Shown: positions 27,754 to 35,575 of the stretch, piece by piece
Layout of the letters: each line of letters begins with the position of its first letter
Numbering within the stretch: the first letter of the stretch is position 1
Assembly: GCA_016927895.1 (NCBI GenBank)
Contig: JAFGLT010000044.1
Coordinates: forward strand, 1 to 35,575
Source: Candidatus Bathyarchaeota archaeon
GTDB lineage: Archaea > Thermoproteota > Bathyarchaeia > Bathyarchaeales > Bathycorpusculaceae
Direction of reading: 5' to 3'
Length of the DNA stretch: 35,575 bases
Notes under the pieces: model-generated
Seen by the model: the letters and a program-made list of their open reading frames with translations, nothing else
Database searches by the model: none
What the model was told of the DNA's origin: nothing
Program-made: the position numbers and the translations under genes

Positions 27754-28200
27754 ATGGTAGATGTGACTGTGAGTGCTGAAGACCAGTTGACTGCTAGTGC
27801 TTTTCACACGTATGTTTATCTTGTTAAGGCTGGGAAGCCTGTTGGTCCGAGAGAGGTGATGCGGGGGGCGAACCTTACCAGTCCCAGTGTGGCGTACAGG
27901 AACTTGCAGAAGCTAATCGACTTAGGCTTGGTGCTTAAAGACGAGTACGGCAATTACGTCGTTAAGGAAAAAGTGGGTCTCAAAGGGCACATGTGGCTGG
28001 GAAAAACTATTGTTCCACGGTTCGTGGTTTTCGGGTTTATTTTCGTGGGCGTGTTAATTGCCGAGTTGGCTATACTGATTCCCCACTTGTTTTTCGCGAC
28101 TTCCGTGGAGGGTTCCTTCTGGCTCTTAACTATAATAACGATAGTTGCCGCGGCGATTTTTCTATTTGAAGGGTCACGGTTTCGAAAGAAGAGCGAATAG
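27754..28200 (+). CDS. Membrane-tethered winged-helix transcriptional regulator (start revised)
   Basis: 'TASAFHTYVYLVKAGKPVGPREVMRGANLTSPSVAYRNLQKLIDLGLVLKDEYGNYVV' wHTH, then two TM helices and C-terminal 'FRKKSE'. Confidence 0.75.
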   Translation: MVDVTVSAEDQLTASAFHTYVYLVKAGKPVGPREVMRGANLTSPSVAYRNLQKLIDLGLVLKDEYGNYVVKEKVGLKGHMWLGKTIVPRFVVFGFIFVGVLIAELAILIPHLFFATSVEGSFWLLTIITIVAAAIFLFEGSRFRKKSE

Positions 28201-28255
28201 TATTTTGTATGCCGCAGGCATTCAATAACTTGCAGGCTTAAGCTCATTGGTTTGT

Positions 28256-28281
28256 GTTCCAATGTTGGAACGTTTTGTTCC
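28256..28281. promoter_or_regulatory. Phased GTTCC/GGAAC half-sites upstream of the 28334 kelch gene
   Basis: GTTCCAATGTTGGAAC (perfect 7+2+7 palindrome), then GTTTTGTTCC. Confidence 0.5.
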
Positions 28282-28333
28282 TTGAATAGAACTAATAGCG
28301 GCTTTTTAATTAGCGTATTATGGTGAGGAACAA

Positions 28334-29737
28334 TTGAGCAAGGTTGCCGCTTTGATGCTTGTTCTTCTAAGCCTAATTGCATCGTGTGTAGCCTTCGTTA
28401 ATGCCGTTTCAGATTCTGAGCGGTCACGCTGGGATACTTGGGGGTCTAAGGCTTCAATGCCCACAGAGAGGGTTACTGTGAGCGCTGCTGTAGTAAAGGG
28501 CAAGATCTACGTCATAGGAGGGAACGGAGACTATCACAATACAAACGAAATGTACGATCCAACAACAGATACATGGACGAAAAAAGCGCCTATGCCAACT
28601 CCGAGAAAAAGTTTCGGCATAGCTGTATATAAAGATAAAATTTACGTGATAGGCGGATTAACCGAGTCAGATGGTGGTTACTATGATGGAATTACTGGCG
28701 CAAACGAGGTTTACGACCCCGCCACAGATACGTGGGAAAACAAGACTTCCCTGCCCACAAGACGATACGGAATAGGTGCAAACGTTATTGGAGGCAAAAT
28801 CTACGTTATAGGCGGAAAGAACGCCTCTGGCCGGATTGACGAAGTAAACGAGGTTTATGACCCAACCACGGACACATGGACGAAAATGGCGCCTTTACCG
28901 ACCCGGGTTAGTTTTTACGCGTCTGCAGTAGTTGACAACAAAATCTACGTGATTGGGGGCACCAATGGTTCAGTTTATGGCGATTTAACTCAGATATATA
29001 ACCCTGAAACTGACACGTGGAGTAAGGGAGCGCCTATTCCCTTCCCCGTTACTGGTGTGGGTGCCGGTGCAACCACTGGGGTCTGGGCGCCAAAAAGAAT
29101 CTATGTTATAGGTGCTGTCCAGCCTTATGGTTTAGCGGATCAAGGAGGAAACGTGATCGTAGTCAACAATGTTCAAAATCAAATTTATGACCCAGAAAAA
29201 GACGCTTGGACCACTGGCGCAGCATTGCCTATAGCGAGAATTCTGTTTGGGGTCGCTGTAGTGGACGATATGTTGTACGCAATTGGAGGCACGAACTCGA
29301 TGATTTTCTCTTCTTACATCACTTTCGGAGATAATCAACAATACACGCCCTACGGATATGGAACAATTTCGCCCGTGGTTTCTGTTGTATCTCCTCAAAA
29401 CAAAAAATACATCTCTGGCAATGTTTCGTTAGCTTTTGCGGTGAACAAGCCATTTATGTGGACGGGCTACAGCCTTAACGGACAAGACAACATAACAATC
29501 ACGGGCAACACCACTCTATCGGGATTATCAAGCGGCTTGTACAACATAACCGTATACGCAAAAGACTCGTTTGAAAACACTGGGGCTTCAGAAACAATCA
29601 CTTTCAGAATAACAGAGCCTTTCCCAACCATGTTTGTCGCAGTCGCTACTGTGGCAGTGACTGTTGGCTTAGGTCTTATTGTCTACTTCACAAAAAACAA
29701 GAAAAAACAGGTTGTAAACGCGACGAAAGGTTCTTAA
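28334..29737 (+). CDS. Kelch-repeat surface protein with Ig-like module and a divergent C-terminal tail
   Basis: Kelch units 'NEVYDPTTDTWTKMAPLPTR'; Ig-like module; C-terminal 'VGLGLIVYFTKNKKKQVVNATKGS'; TTG start. Confidence 0.87.
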   Translation: MSKVAALMLVLLSLIASCVAFVNAVSDSERSRWDTWGSKASMPTERVTVSAAVVKGKIYVIGGNGDYHNTNEMYDPTTDTWTKKAPMPTPRKSFGIAVYKDKIYVIGGLTESDGGYYDGITGANEVYDPATDTWENKTSLPTRRYGIGANVIGGKIYVIGGKNASGRIDEVNEVYDPTTDTWTKMAPLPTRVSFYASAVVDNKIYVIGGTNGSVYGDLTQIYNPETDTWSKGAPIPFPVTGVGAGATTGVWAPKRIYVIGAVQPYGLADQGGNVIVVNNVQNQIYDPEKDAWTTGAALPIARILFGVAVVDDMLYAIGGTNSMIFSSYITFGDNQQYTPYGYGTISPVVSVVSPQNKKYISGNVSLAFAVNKPFMWTGYSLNGQDNITITGNTTLSGLSSGLYNITVYAKDSFENTGASETITFRITEPFPTMFVAVATVAVTVGLGLIVYFTKNKKKQVVNATKGS

Positions 29738-29875
29738 GCTATTGGGCATTCTTCTAAACGGCAAGAAAAACCACCGTAGGCAACGCCTAGGTTTAAGTAT
29801 TAGCTTGTTTCCTTTAAGGGGAAAGAGCTGTATCAACTAAAAAAGTTAAAATAGTTGAATGAAGAGGTGAAAAGT

Positions 29876-30193
29876 ATGGAAAACGTTTACGCCGCGATGC
29901 TCCTTCATAAGGCAGGAAAAGAAATTAACGAAGAAAACGTGACAAACGTTTTGACAGCGTCAGGAATAACCGTTGACGCTGTACAAGTTAAAGCTCTAGT
30001 AGCTTCTCTAAGCGAAGTAGACATTGACGAAGCAATCAAAGCTGCTCCTACAATGATGGCCGCCGCGCCGGCATCAGCAGCTGCACCAGCCGCAGAAGAA
30101 AAACCGAAAGAAGAAGACAAAAAGAAGAAAGCTGAAGAAGAACAAGCCAAAGAAGACGCAGCGCTAGAAGGTTTAGGTGCCCTGTTCGGGTAA
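29876..30193 (+). CDS. rpl12: Ribosomal protein P1/L12 (archaeal)
   Basis: '[31 protein letters not shown]', Ala-rich hinge, charged tail and terminal 'GLGALFG'; start revised from 29855. Confidence 0.96.
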   Translation: MENVYAAMLLHKAGKEINEENVTNVLTASGITVDAVQVKALVASLSEVDIDEAIKAAPTMMAAAPASAAAPAAEEKPKEEDKKKKAEEEQAKEDAALEGLGALFG

Positions 30194-31330
30194 ACCGCCA
30201 TTTTCTATTTTTTGATCCATTTCCCTATCTTGAGTTTTTTGTTTCCTTTCACTCAAAAGGTACCAAGCCACTACGGGCACCCACCCTATAATAATCATCA
30301 AAGTGCCTGGAAAACCACCTATTTCTCGGTTAAGCAAAGGCTGAAGCAAAACCAAAACTTCTTCTAGAAACGCTTCGAAGATGCCGAAGGAAAGGGTCAT
30401 GGCTATCACCGAGATGTAGCCCGCTTGTTTACCGAACTTCTTGTAAGTTTGGAGTGCAAGGATTCCCGCGAAAAAGAAGTCGCCGAGACCTAACCCTCTA
30501 AATTGAATTGCCCCTGCCGTTGAAAAAACGAACGGCACATTCGGCAAGTGAACTAGAACTGGAAGCCCTAACCCAGTGAACTGTTCTGCCGCATCTACCA
30601 TGGTGCCCGTGCCCAAAACCAGAATTATGTCCACTACCGTTAGAAGCACCGCGAAAAGCGACACTGTTTTCCAAGTGAACAAAGACCCCAAATAAAGAAT
30701 AATCAATACAGCAAACGTCAAGGCAAAAACATCCAGTAGAATCGGAGCCCAAACTGGCGTACCATCGTACGCTACGTTGAAGAACACGAACAGCAACACG
30801 AATAATGCTGGTGGCTGAACCGCAATGTACCATCTTTCTTGCGGCTCCGCTTTTTTCATATCAATTATTATTGAAGCGAGAGCGAACACTGCTAAGCCGT
30901 AAAACGCCAGCGTCCTATAAATTGCTAAGCCATCAGCAAAAGGCTCCATCAGACCAATCGTTCCCGCAAATAAACTGGCAACAGCAAACCCCAATGAAAA
31001 CAGCTGCGCGCTTCTTTGTTTCATTCCTGAAAAAAGGTACGAAAAAATGAAGAGCAGCATGGAATAAGAGAAAAGAAACACCAGCATTATGACATTCTGA
31101 AAAAGATTTCCGGGATCAATGACGGAAACGTAGCCGATAACGGAAACCGCCACGAAAATCATCACCACAAGCAGGACAACGTCCCGCGTGCGAAGCTCCC
31201 TTTCCTCAAAAGTTGTTTTCAACTTTCCTTCGGTTCGCTCATTCAAAAGCAAAGCAGCAATTGAGACACCTAATAGCGCAAGGGGCATTGCAATGTCAAG
31301 GGTTGGCATGAACAGCACATAGTTAAACAA
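30173..31330 (-). CDS. Multi-pass membrane protein resembling archaeal presenilin/SPP-like GxGD aspartyl protease
   Basis: About 9-10 TM; '[35 protein letters not shown]' then '[24 protein letters not shown]' (GLGD motif). Confidence 0.6.
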   Translation of the reverse strand: MFNYVLFMPTLDIAMPLALLGVSIAALLLNERTEGKLKTTFEERELRTRDVVLLVVMIFVAVSVIGYVSVIDPGNLFQNVIMLVFLFSYSMLLFIFSYLFSGMKQRSAQLFSLGFAVASLFAGTIGLMEPFADGLAIYRTLAFYGLAVFALASIIIDMKKAEPQERWYIAVQPPALFVLLFVFFNVAYDGTPVWAPILLDVFALTFAVLIILYLGSLFTWKTVSLFAVLLTVVDIILVLGTGTMVDAAEQFTGLGLPVLVHLPNVPFVFSTAGAIQFRGLGLGDFFFAGILALQTYKKFGKQAGYISVIAMTLSFGIFEAFLEEVLVLLQPLLNREIGGFPGTLMIIIGWVPVVAWYLLSERKQKTQDREMDQKIENGGLPEQGT

Positions 31331-31383
31331 TCATTTATTTCTTTATCCCAAAATCGCCTTCAACCAATATAAATCAGCGAACA

Positions 31384-32241
31384 TCACCAGCCAAACTTCA
31401 AGTTAAACACAGCTAACGACGCGAAAAGAGCTTCTTCAGTTCTAACGGTCTCAGTTCCCTGCTCAGGAACCGTATTAACCACAAAATCCACAACTGAGTT
31501 CAGGTCAGCGCCTTCAGCTTCCACAATCTCGTGCAATCCCCGTGATGGCGAACCAAACGCCACAAGCACGCAATCAGACTTCCACCATTTCTCAGCCATT
31601 TTTTCAGCTACATCCACAAATTTAACACCAATCTTGGATGTGGCAATGGCCAAATCGAATTTTCTGTTTTCCAAGAGTCTTGCAAAAGAACGGTTTTCAA
31701 GTGTAACCTTGTATCCCCAGTAACCTGGAACTTCGTCTCTTCTTACCGTTTGAGCTTCAACGTGTTCACCCGCCTGAACTATTTGCAGCGTCAAGCGTTT
31801 GCCTAAAGCCCACTGGGTTTCTCGTATTAGCGCAGGCCGTTCAACGCCGATGTCCACGAGCACACCTTCCTTAGTTTTGCCGGTGGTCACGCCTTCACGG
31901 TACTCGCCAACCTTCAGTTTCCTTGATTTCCTGTTTAACGGGTGATGGGGAGTCCGCAGCGGCGGCAAAATCCCAGCGTATTTCAACCTTGGGTCCAGTT
32001 TGAAAAAGCGTTTGCGAAGATACTGAGGCGTCTCCAAATAAGACAGTAACAGCGCAATAAAGTCGGCTTCGTTCTTCTGCTTGGTTTGTCCGGTGTTATC
32101 AGGGTAAACTATGATTTCGTCCACTCTGAAAACCGCAGCGGCTCTGCCTATCAAACCTATTTTAGAGGTTTTCTCGCGTAAATGGGGAGTATCCAAAATA
32201 ACTGACGTTGGTATCGCTATTGCAAGCTTCTTTCCACTCAT
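31384..32241 (-). CDS. SPOUT-superfamily RNA methyltransferase (COG2106/MTH1-like)
   Basis: 'AIAIPTSVILDTPHLREKTSKIGLIGRAAAVFRVDEIIVY', OB insert 'VGEYREGVTTG', 'VLVAFGSPSRGLHEIVE', 'DFVVNTVPEQGTETVRTEEAL'. Confidence 0.9.
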   Translation of the reverse strand: MSGKKLAIAIPTSVILDTPHLREKTSKIGLIGRAAAVFRVDEIIVYPDNTGQTKQKNEADFIALLLSYLETPQYLRKRFFKLDPRLKYAGILPPLRTPHHPLNRKSRKLKVGEYREGVTTGKTKEGVLVDIGVERPALIRETQWALGKRLTLQIVQAGEHVEAQTVRRDEVPGYWGYKVTLENRSFARLLENRKFDLAIATSKIGVKFVDVAEKMAEKWWKSDCVLVAFGSPSRGLHEIVEAEGADLNSVVDFVVNTVPEQGTETVRTEEALFASLAVFNLKFGW

Positions 32242-32338
32242 TCCACCGTGCTCCTTCCACCGAAAAACCTGTCCATGTCTACGCTCAGCTTAAAAGTTAA
32301 AAACTGAATATAAAAGTGCGGGTACAGGGTGAAGCAAA

Positions 32339-33445
32339 GTGGCAGCATCAGACTTGGATGATACGGACAAAATAAGAGAAGTCGATAAGAGCGATATGCT
32401 TGCGTTCTGCGTGGACGCCGCAGAGCATTACCGAGAAGCCGCAAGGATAGCTGAAAAAATCTCCCTTAGTTATGCGAATCCTGAGAACATAATTGTTGCG
32501 GGCATGGGCGGCTCCGCAATTGGAGGCGAACTGCTGAAAGACTGGACTCGCGACAAAGCGCAGATTCCAATAGAAGTAAGCAGGGCTTACTCGTTGCCGG
32601 CTTACGCGAACGAGCGCAGCCTCGTGTTAGTCATGAGTAATTCAGGGGAGACAGAAGAAACCCTTAGCACCTTCGTTGACGCCGTGAAAAGGCGTTGCAT
32701 GGTTTTCTGTGTAAGCTCAGGCGGCAGCTTGCTCGAGTTTGCTGAGAAGCTTGGTGTGCCGTACCTGCGTGTTCCTTCGGGTATGCCGCCGCGGGCATCT
32801 CTTCCCTACATGTTTGTGCCTCTGCTTAAGGTGCTGGAGAAAGGTGGTGTTGTTTCAGGCGTTTCTGAGGAGCTTTCGGAGGCGACCCAGTTATTGGCAC
32901 ATGTTGCCGGTGAAAACGCTCCTGATAAGCCTGTGAAAGATAATTTTGCGAAGATGTTGGCTTCGGGAATCAACGGAAGTGCTCCTGTGATTTACGGGTT
33001 TGGCTTTTATCGTAGCGTGGCGCAACGTTTTAAGCAGCAGTTCAATGAGAACAGCAAGCTGCCTTCGAAATGGGAGTTTTTCTCGGAGCTTAATCATAAC
33101 GAGATTGTGAGTTGGGAAAATACGAAGCTTGCAGAATGCTTTTCTACGATTTTCATCAGGGACAAGGCGGAGTCCGATGCGATTCGTAGCAGAATCGAAA
33201 CGACAAAGACGCTTTTACCTTCTGGCTCGAACATGTTCGAAGTGTGGAGCCAAGGCAGTTGTGCGCTTGCGAGGATGCTGTCAACTATTTGCGTTGGAGA
33301 TTTCACGAGCGTCTATCTGGCAGTTCTTTGTGGTGTTGATCCTACGCCTGTGGAGAAAATAAGCTTGTTGAAAGAGAAAATGAATCAGGTTGGAACGAAA
33401 GAGAAGGTGAAGCGTGAACTGGCGTTGTTGGCTGGGTCACGCTGA
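32339..33445 (+). CDS. Bifunctional phosphoglucose/phosphomannose isomerase
   Basis: 'ENIIVAGMGGSAIGGELLKDW', 'LVMSNSGETEETLS', 'VPSGMPPRASLPYMFVPLL', 'FFSELNHNEIVSWE'; GTG start. Confidence 0.93.
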   Translation: MAASDLDDTDKIREVDKSDMLAFCVDAAEHYREAARIAEKISLSYANPENIIVAGMGGSAIGGELLKDWTRDKAQIPIEVSRAYSLPAYANERSLVLVMSNSGETEETLSTFVDAVKRRCMVFCVSSGGSLLEFAEKLGVPYLRVPSGMPPRASLPYMFVPLLKVLEKGGVVSGVSEELSEATQLLAHVAGENAPDKPVKDNFAKMLASGINGSAPVIYGFGFYRSVAQRFKQQFNENSKLPSKWEFFSELNHNEIVSWENTKLAECFSTIFIRDKAESDAIRSRIETTKTLLPSGSNMFEVWSQGSCALARMLSTICVGDFTSVYLAVLCGVDPTPVEKISLLKEKMNQVGTKEKVKRELALLAGSR

Positions 33446-34498
33446 AGCGTTTTCTTTTATGAATGCGGCAAACGCTTTTTCTGCGGTTTCAAGCGGCATC
33501 ATTTGTGGGGGTCGTTTGAAGGCGTATGCGCAGAGTGGAATTAGTGCGCCTGTCTGCTTCTTGTTTAAAGCTAGTTTTGTGGCTCTTATCACATCGAAGA
33601 GCACGCTGCCTGCGTTTGGCGCGTCAACAGTGCTGAACTTCAGGTCTATGCGCATTGGAGCATTGCAGAAGTAAGTGCCGCTTATCCAGAAGTAGCTGTC
33701 GCGGTTGTTTTGCAGGAAATCCACGTAGTCAGTTGAGCCTGCTACAATTTCCGCTTTGTACGGCAACGCGGATGCTACTGACTGGGTTTTTATGGTGCGT
33801 TTGGCTTCGCGCGTGCGGTCCAACGTATCAAGCGACTCGGTTCCACCGCCAACGTCTAGCTGGTACGTTTCCGTGATTTTTACGCCGCTGTTTGAGAGCA
33901 GTTTAAGCAGGGTCTTGTGAAGCGCCGTTGAGCCAACTTGGTCAACGAGGTCGTCTCCTGCAAGGGGTAGCTGCGCGTCCTCAAATTTCTTTGCCCACGC
34001 CACGTCGCTTGCTATGTAAGTTGGCGTGGCGTTTATGAAGGCGCATTTTGCGGTTAATGCTTGTTCCGCGTAGTAGCGTGAGGCGTTTGTTGCTCCGCTT
34101 GGAAGCAGGTTTACGAGGACCTCTGCGTTTGCTTCGCGGAGGGTTTCAGCCACGTTAACGCCGGGTTGGTTGCTGGCCTGGATGACGTTTGCGGCGCTTT
34201 TACCTATACCATCTAACGTTTGAGCTTTCTGAACGGTTACCCCCGTCTTTGGGATGTCAGTGACTCTTGGGGCGTTGTTGGGCGGTGCAAATATGGCTTC
34301 AGCTAAGTCTTTACCAACTTTCCGGTTGTCTACGTCAAACGCTGCAACGACTTGGATATCGCTGGGCGCGTATCCGCCTAGCTGAGGATTGCGTAGTCCA
34401 ACCGGGTTTTCCGCGAACATACTATAGTAACGTAAACCTTGAATTAAGGCTGAGGCGCAGTTTCCCACGCCTGCCAAAGCAACTTTAATTTTCGCCAT
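33437..34498 (-). CDS. Myo-inositol-1-phosphate synthase (start revised)
   Basis: 'KIKVALAGVGNCASALIQGL', 'VVAAFDVDNRKVGKDL', 'VNLLPSGATNASRYYAEQAL', 'AGDDLVDQVGSTALHKTLL', 'DVGGGTESLDTLDRTREAKRT'. Confidence 0.94.
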   Translation of the reverse strand: MAKIKVALAGVGNCASALIQGLRYYSMFAENPVGLRNPQLGGYAPSDIQVVAAFDVDNRKVGKDLAEAIFAPPNNAPRVTDIPKTGVTVQKAQTLDGIGKSAANVIQASNQPGVNVAETLREANAEVLVNLLPSGATNASRYYAEQALTAKCAFINATPTYIASDVAWAKKFEDAQLPLAGDDLVDQVGSTALHKTLLKLLSNSGVKITETYQLDVGGGTESLDTLDRTREAKRTIKTQSVASALPYKAEIVAGSTDYVDFLQNNRDSYFWISGTYFCNAPMRIDLKFSTVDAPNAGSVLFDVIRATKLALNKKQTGALIPLCAYAFKRPPQMMPLETAEKAFAAFIKENASA

Positions 34499-34630
34499 CT
34501 TTGCCACCTTGTTTGGGCATTTCTTATCTGCTTTGTCCTTATAAAAACCATCGCTACACACCGGCTGGAAACCAGCATCAATATTGTCCTCGGCGGGTAG
34601 ACCCCCCTATAGGTTTCTGCATAGAACTGC

Positions 34631-34648
34631 TATTAGGAGCCTAATAGG
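34631..34648. repeat. Perfect palindrome CTATTAGG-AG-CCTAATAG
   Basis: 8-bp arms read directly in the ino1/surface-protein divergent intergenic region. Confidence 0.6.
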
Positions 34649-34666
34649 CAACAAGTATGCGGTTTG

Positions 34667-34710
34667 TCAAGAAAGTTTGAGTCAAAGAATCTTGACAAGA
34701 ACGCTTTTAC
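34667..34710 (+). promoter_or_regulatory. Tandem palindromic promoter element plus TATA-like box upstream of 34745
   Basis: GTCAAGAAAGTTTGAG / GTCAAAGAATCTTGAC, left half-sites 15 bp apart, then AAGAACG-CTTTTACA. Confidence 0.62.
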
Positions 34711-34744
34711 AGCAGAAACAACCCAGCATTAATGGGAAAAAGTC

Positions 34745-35575
34745 TTGGAAAATTATATTACAAAAAGACTAGCTCTAATCTTGGCATTGTTAATGCTATT
34801 GCCGTTATGCTATTTTAGCCATGAAGCGAAAGCTGATACCTTAAGTCCATTAGTGGATAGGTCTGAGGAACTGAATGTAACTGCTGTTATAGAAATTAAT
34901 TCTCCTCAAAACACAACATATTCTACACGTGAAATTCTATTAAATTTCACCTTGGTATATGAAGGACAGGATTATGACGTTGGCTATAGTGTAGATGGAG
35001 GAGCTATTCAAAGAATACAGGTATCTAAAATTTCAGAAAAGCCAGCTCCTTACCTGTTTATGCCACCTTATGTTAGGGTTACTTGTAGGGGCACTATTGT
35101 TCTTAGAGATTTGTCAGATGGTATCCACGCCATTGTAGTTTATGGTGGGTATTATTATGGAGGAATAAATCAGAGATTTGAAGTTTTCAAACGTGCTTCC
35201 ACAAACTTTACCATAGATACAGTTGCACCAAATATTTCACTTCTGTCTCCAGAAACCAAAGTCTACAATATTTCTACTTTATCTTTGAACTTCACAGTTA
35301 ATGAGCCAGTTTCACAATTAACATACAGCTTGGACGGACAAAAGAATGTAACTATTTCTGGAAATACAACATTAACCAACCTTTCTTATGGTGAGCATAA
35401 TGTTACAGTTTACGCAACAGATGAAGTAGGAATCATTGGTGTATCAGAAACAATCTCATTCACTATTACAGAACCACCTGAACCTTTCCCAACAACACTG
35501 GTCGTAGCTTCTGTTATCACAGTAGTAGTTGTAGGCATAGGTCTGATAGTCTACTTCAAGAAACGCAAACACTAA
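34745..35575 (+). CDS. Ig-like surface protein with VYFKKRKH tail
   Basis: N-terminal signal peptide; two Ig-like modules; 'PFPTTLVVASVITVVVVGIGLIVYFKKRKH'. Confidence 0.83.
   Translation: MENYITKRLALILALLMLLPLCYFSHEAKADTLSPLVDRSEELNVTAVIEINSPQNTTYSTREILLNFTLVYEGQDYDVGYSVDGGAIQRIQVSKISEKPAPYLFMPPYVRVTCRGTIVLRDLSDGIHAIVVYGGYYYGGINQRFEVFKRASTNFTIDTVAPNISLLSPETKVYNISTLSLNFTVNEPVSQLTYSLDGQKNVTISGNTTLTNLSYGEHNVTVYATDEVGIIGVSETISFTITEPPEPFPTTLVVASVITVVVVGIGLIVYFKKRKH

Noticed and set aside
1-35575. CRISPR array, tRNA/rRNA genes, integrase or insertion sequence
   Set aside because: No regularly spaced direct repeats, no cloverleaf-like or rRNA segments, and no transposase/integrase motif were found on either strand by reading.

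Overview
Archaeal chromosomal window. Gene content (ribosomal P1/L12, archaeal-type apgM, PGI/PMI, SPOUT methyltransferase, archaeal che genes) suggests a TACK/Bathyarchaeia-like lineage; the taxonomy is inference. It contains: an M48 membrane peptidase (5' truncated by the window), a G1-like glutamic peptidase, an HPr-kinase-like P-loop protein, apgM, a DUF2090/IolC-type aldolase, a winged-helix protein next to RNase HI, a membrane protein joining DnaJ-type zinc repeats to a restriction-endonuclease-like domain, a compact chemotaxis operon (cheY-cheD-cheC1-cheC2-cheR-cheA) with no cheB, cheW or MCP in view, an LsrF-like aldolase plus Zn-dehydrogenase pair, a YHS-domain/alpha-glucan phosphorylase fusion, a membrane-tethered HTH regulator, a divergent presenilin-like GxGD membrane protein, PGI/PMI and inositol-1-phosphate synthase. 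The most interesting signal is a dispersed family of surface proteins (4403, 18630, 26083, 34745) that share three things: an Ig-like module, a C-terminal 'PFPT..-TM-VYFKK[RH]KH' tail that is nearly identical at the nucleotide level, and a palindromic promoter element (GTCAAGAAACCTTGAC or a variant) always placed 7 nt before a (C/T)TTTTA TATA-like box. A fifth paralogue (28334) lacks both the canonical tail and the element. A further copy of the full promoter architecture points leftward at 27612, beside the membrane-tethered HTH gene. No tRNA, rRNA, CRISPR array or intact transposon was seen.
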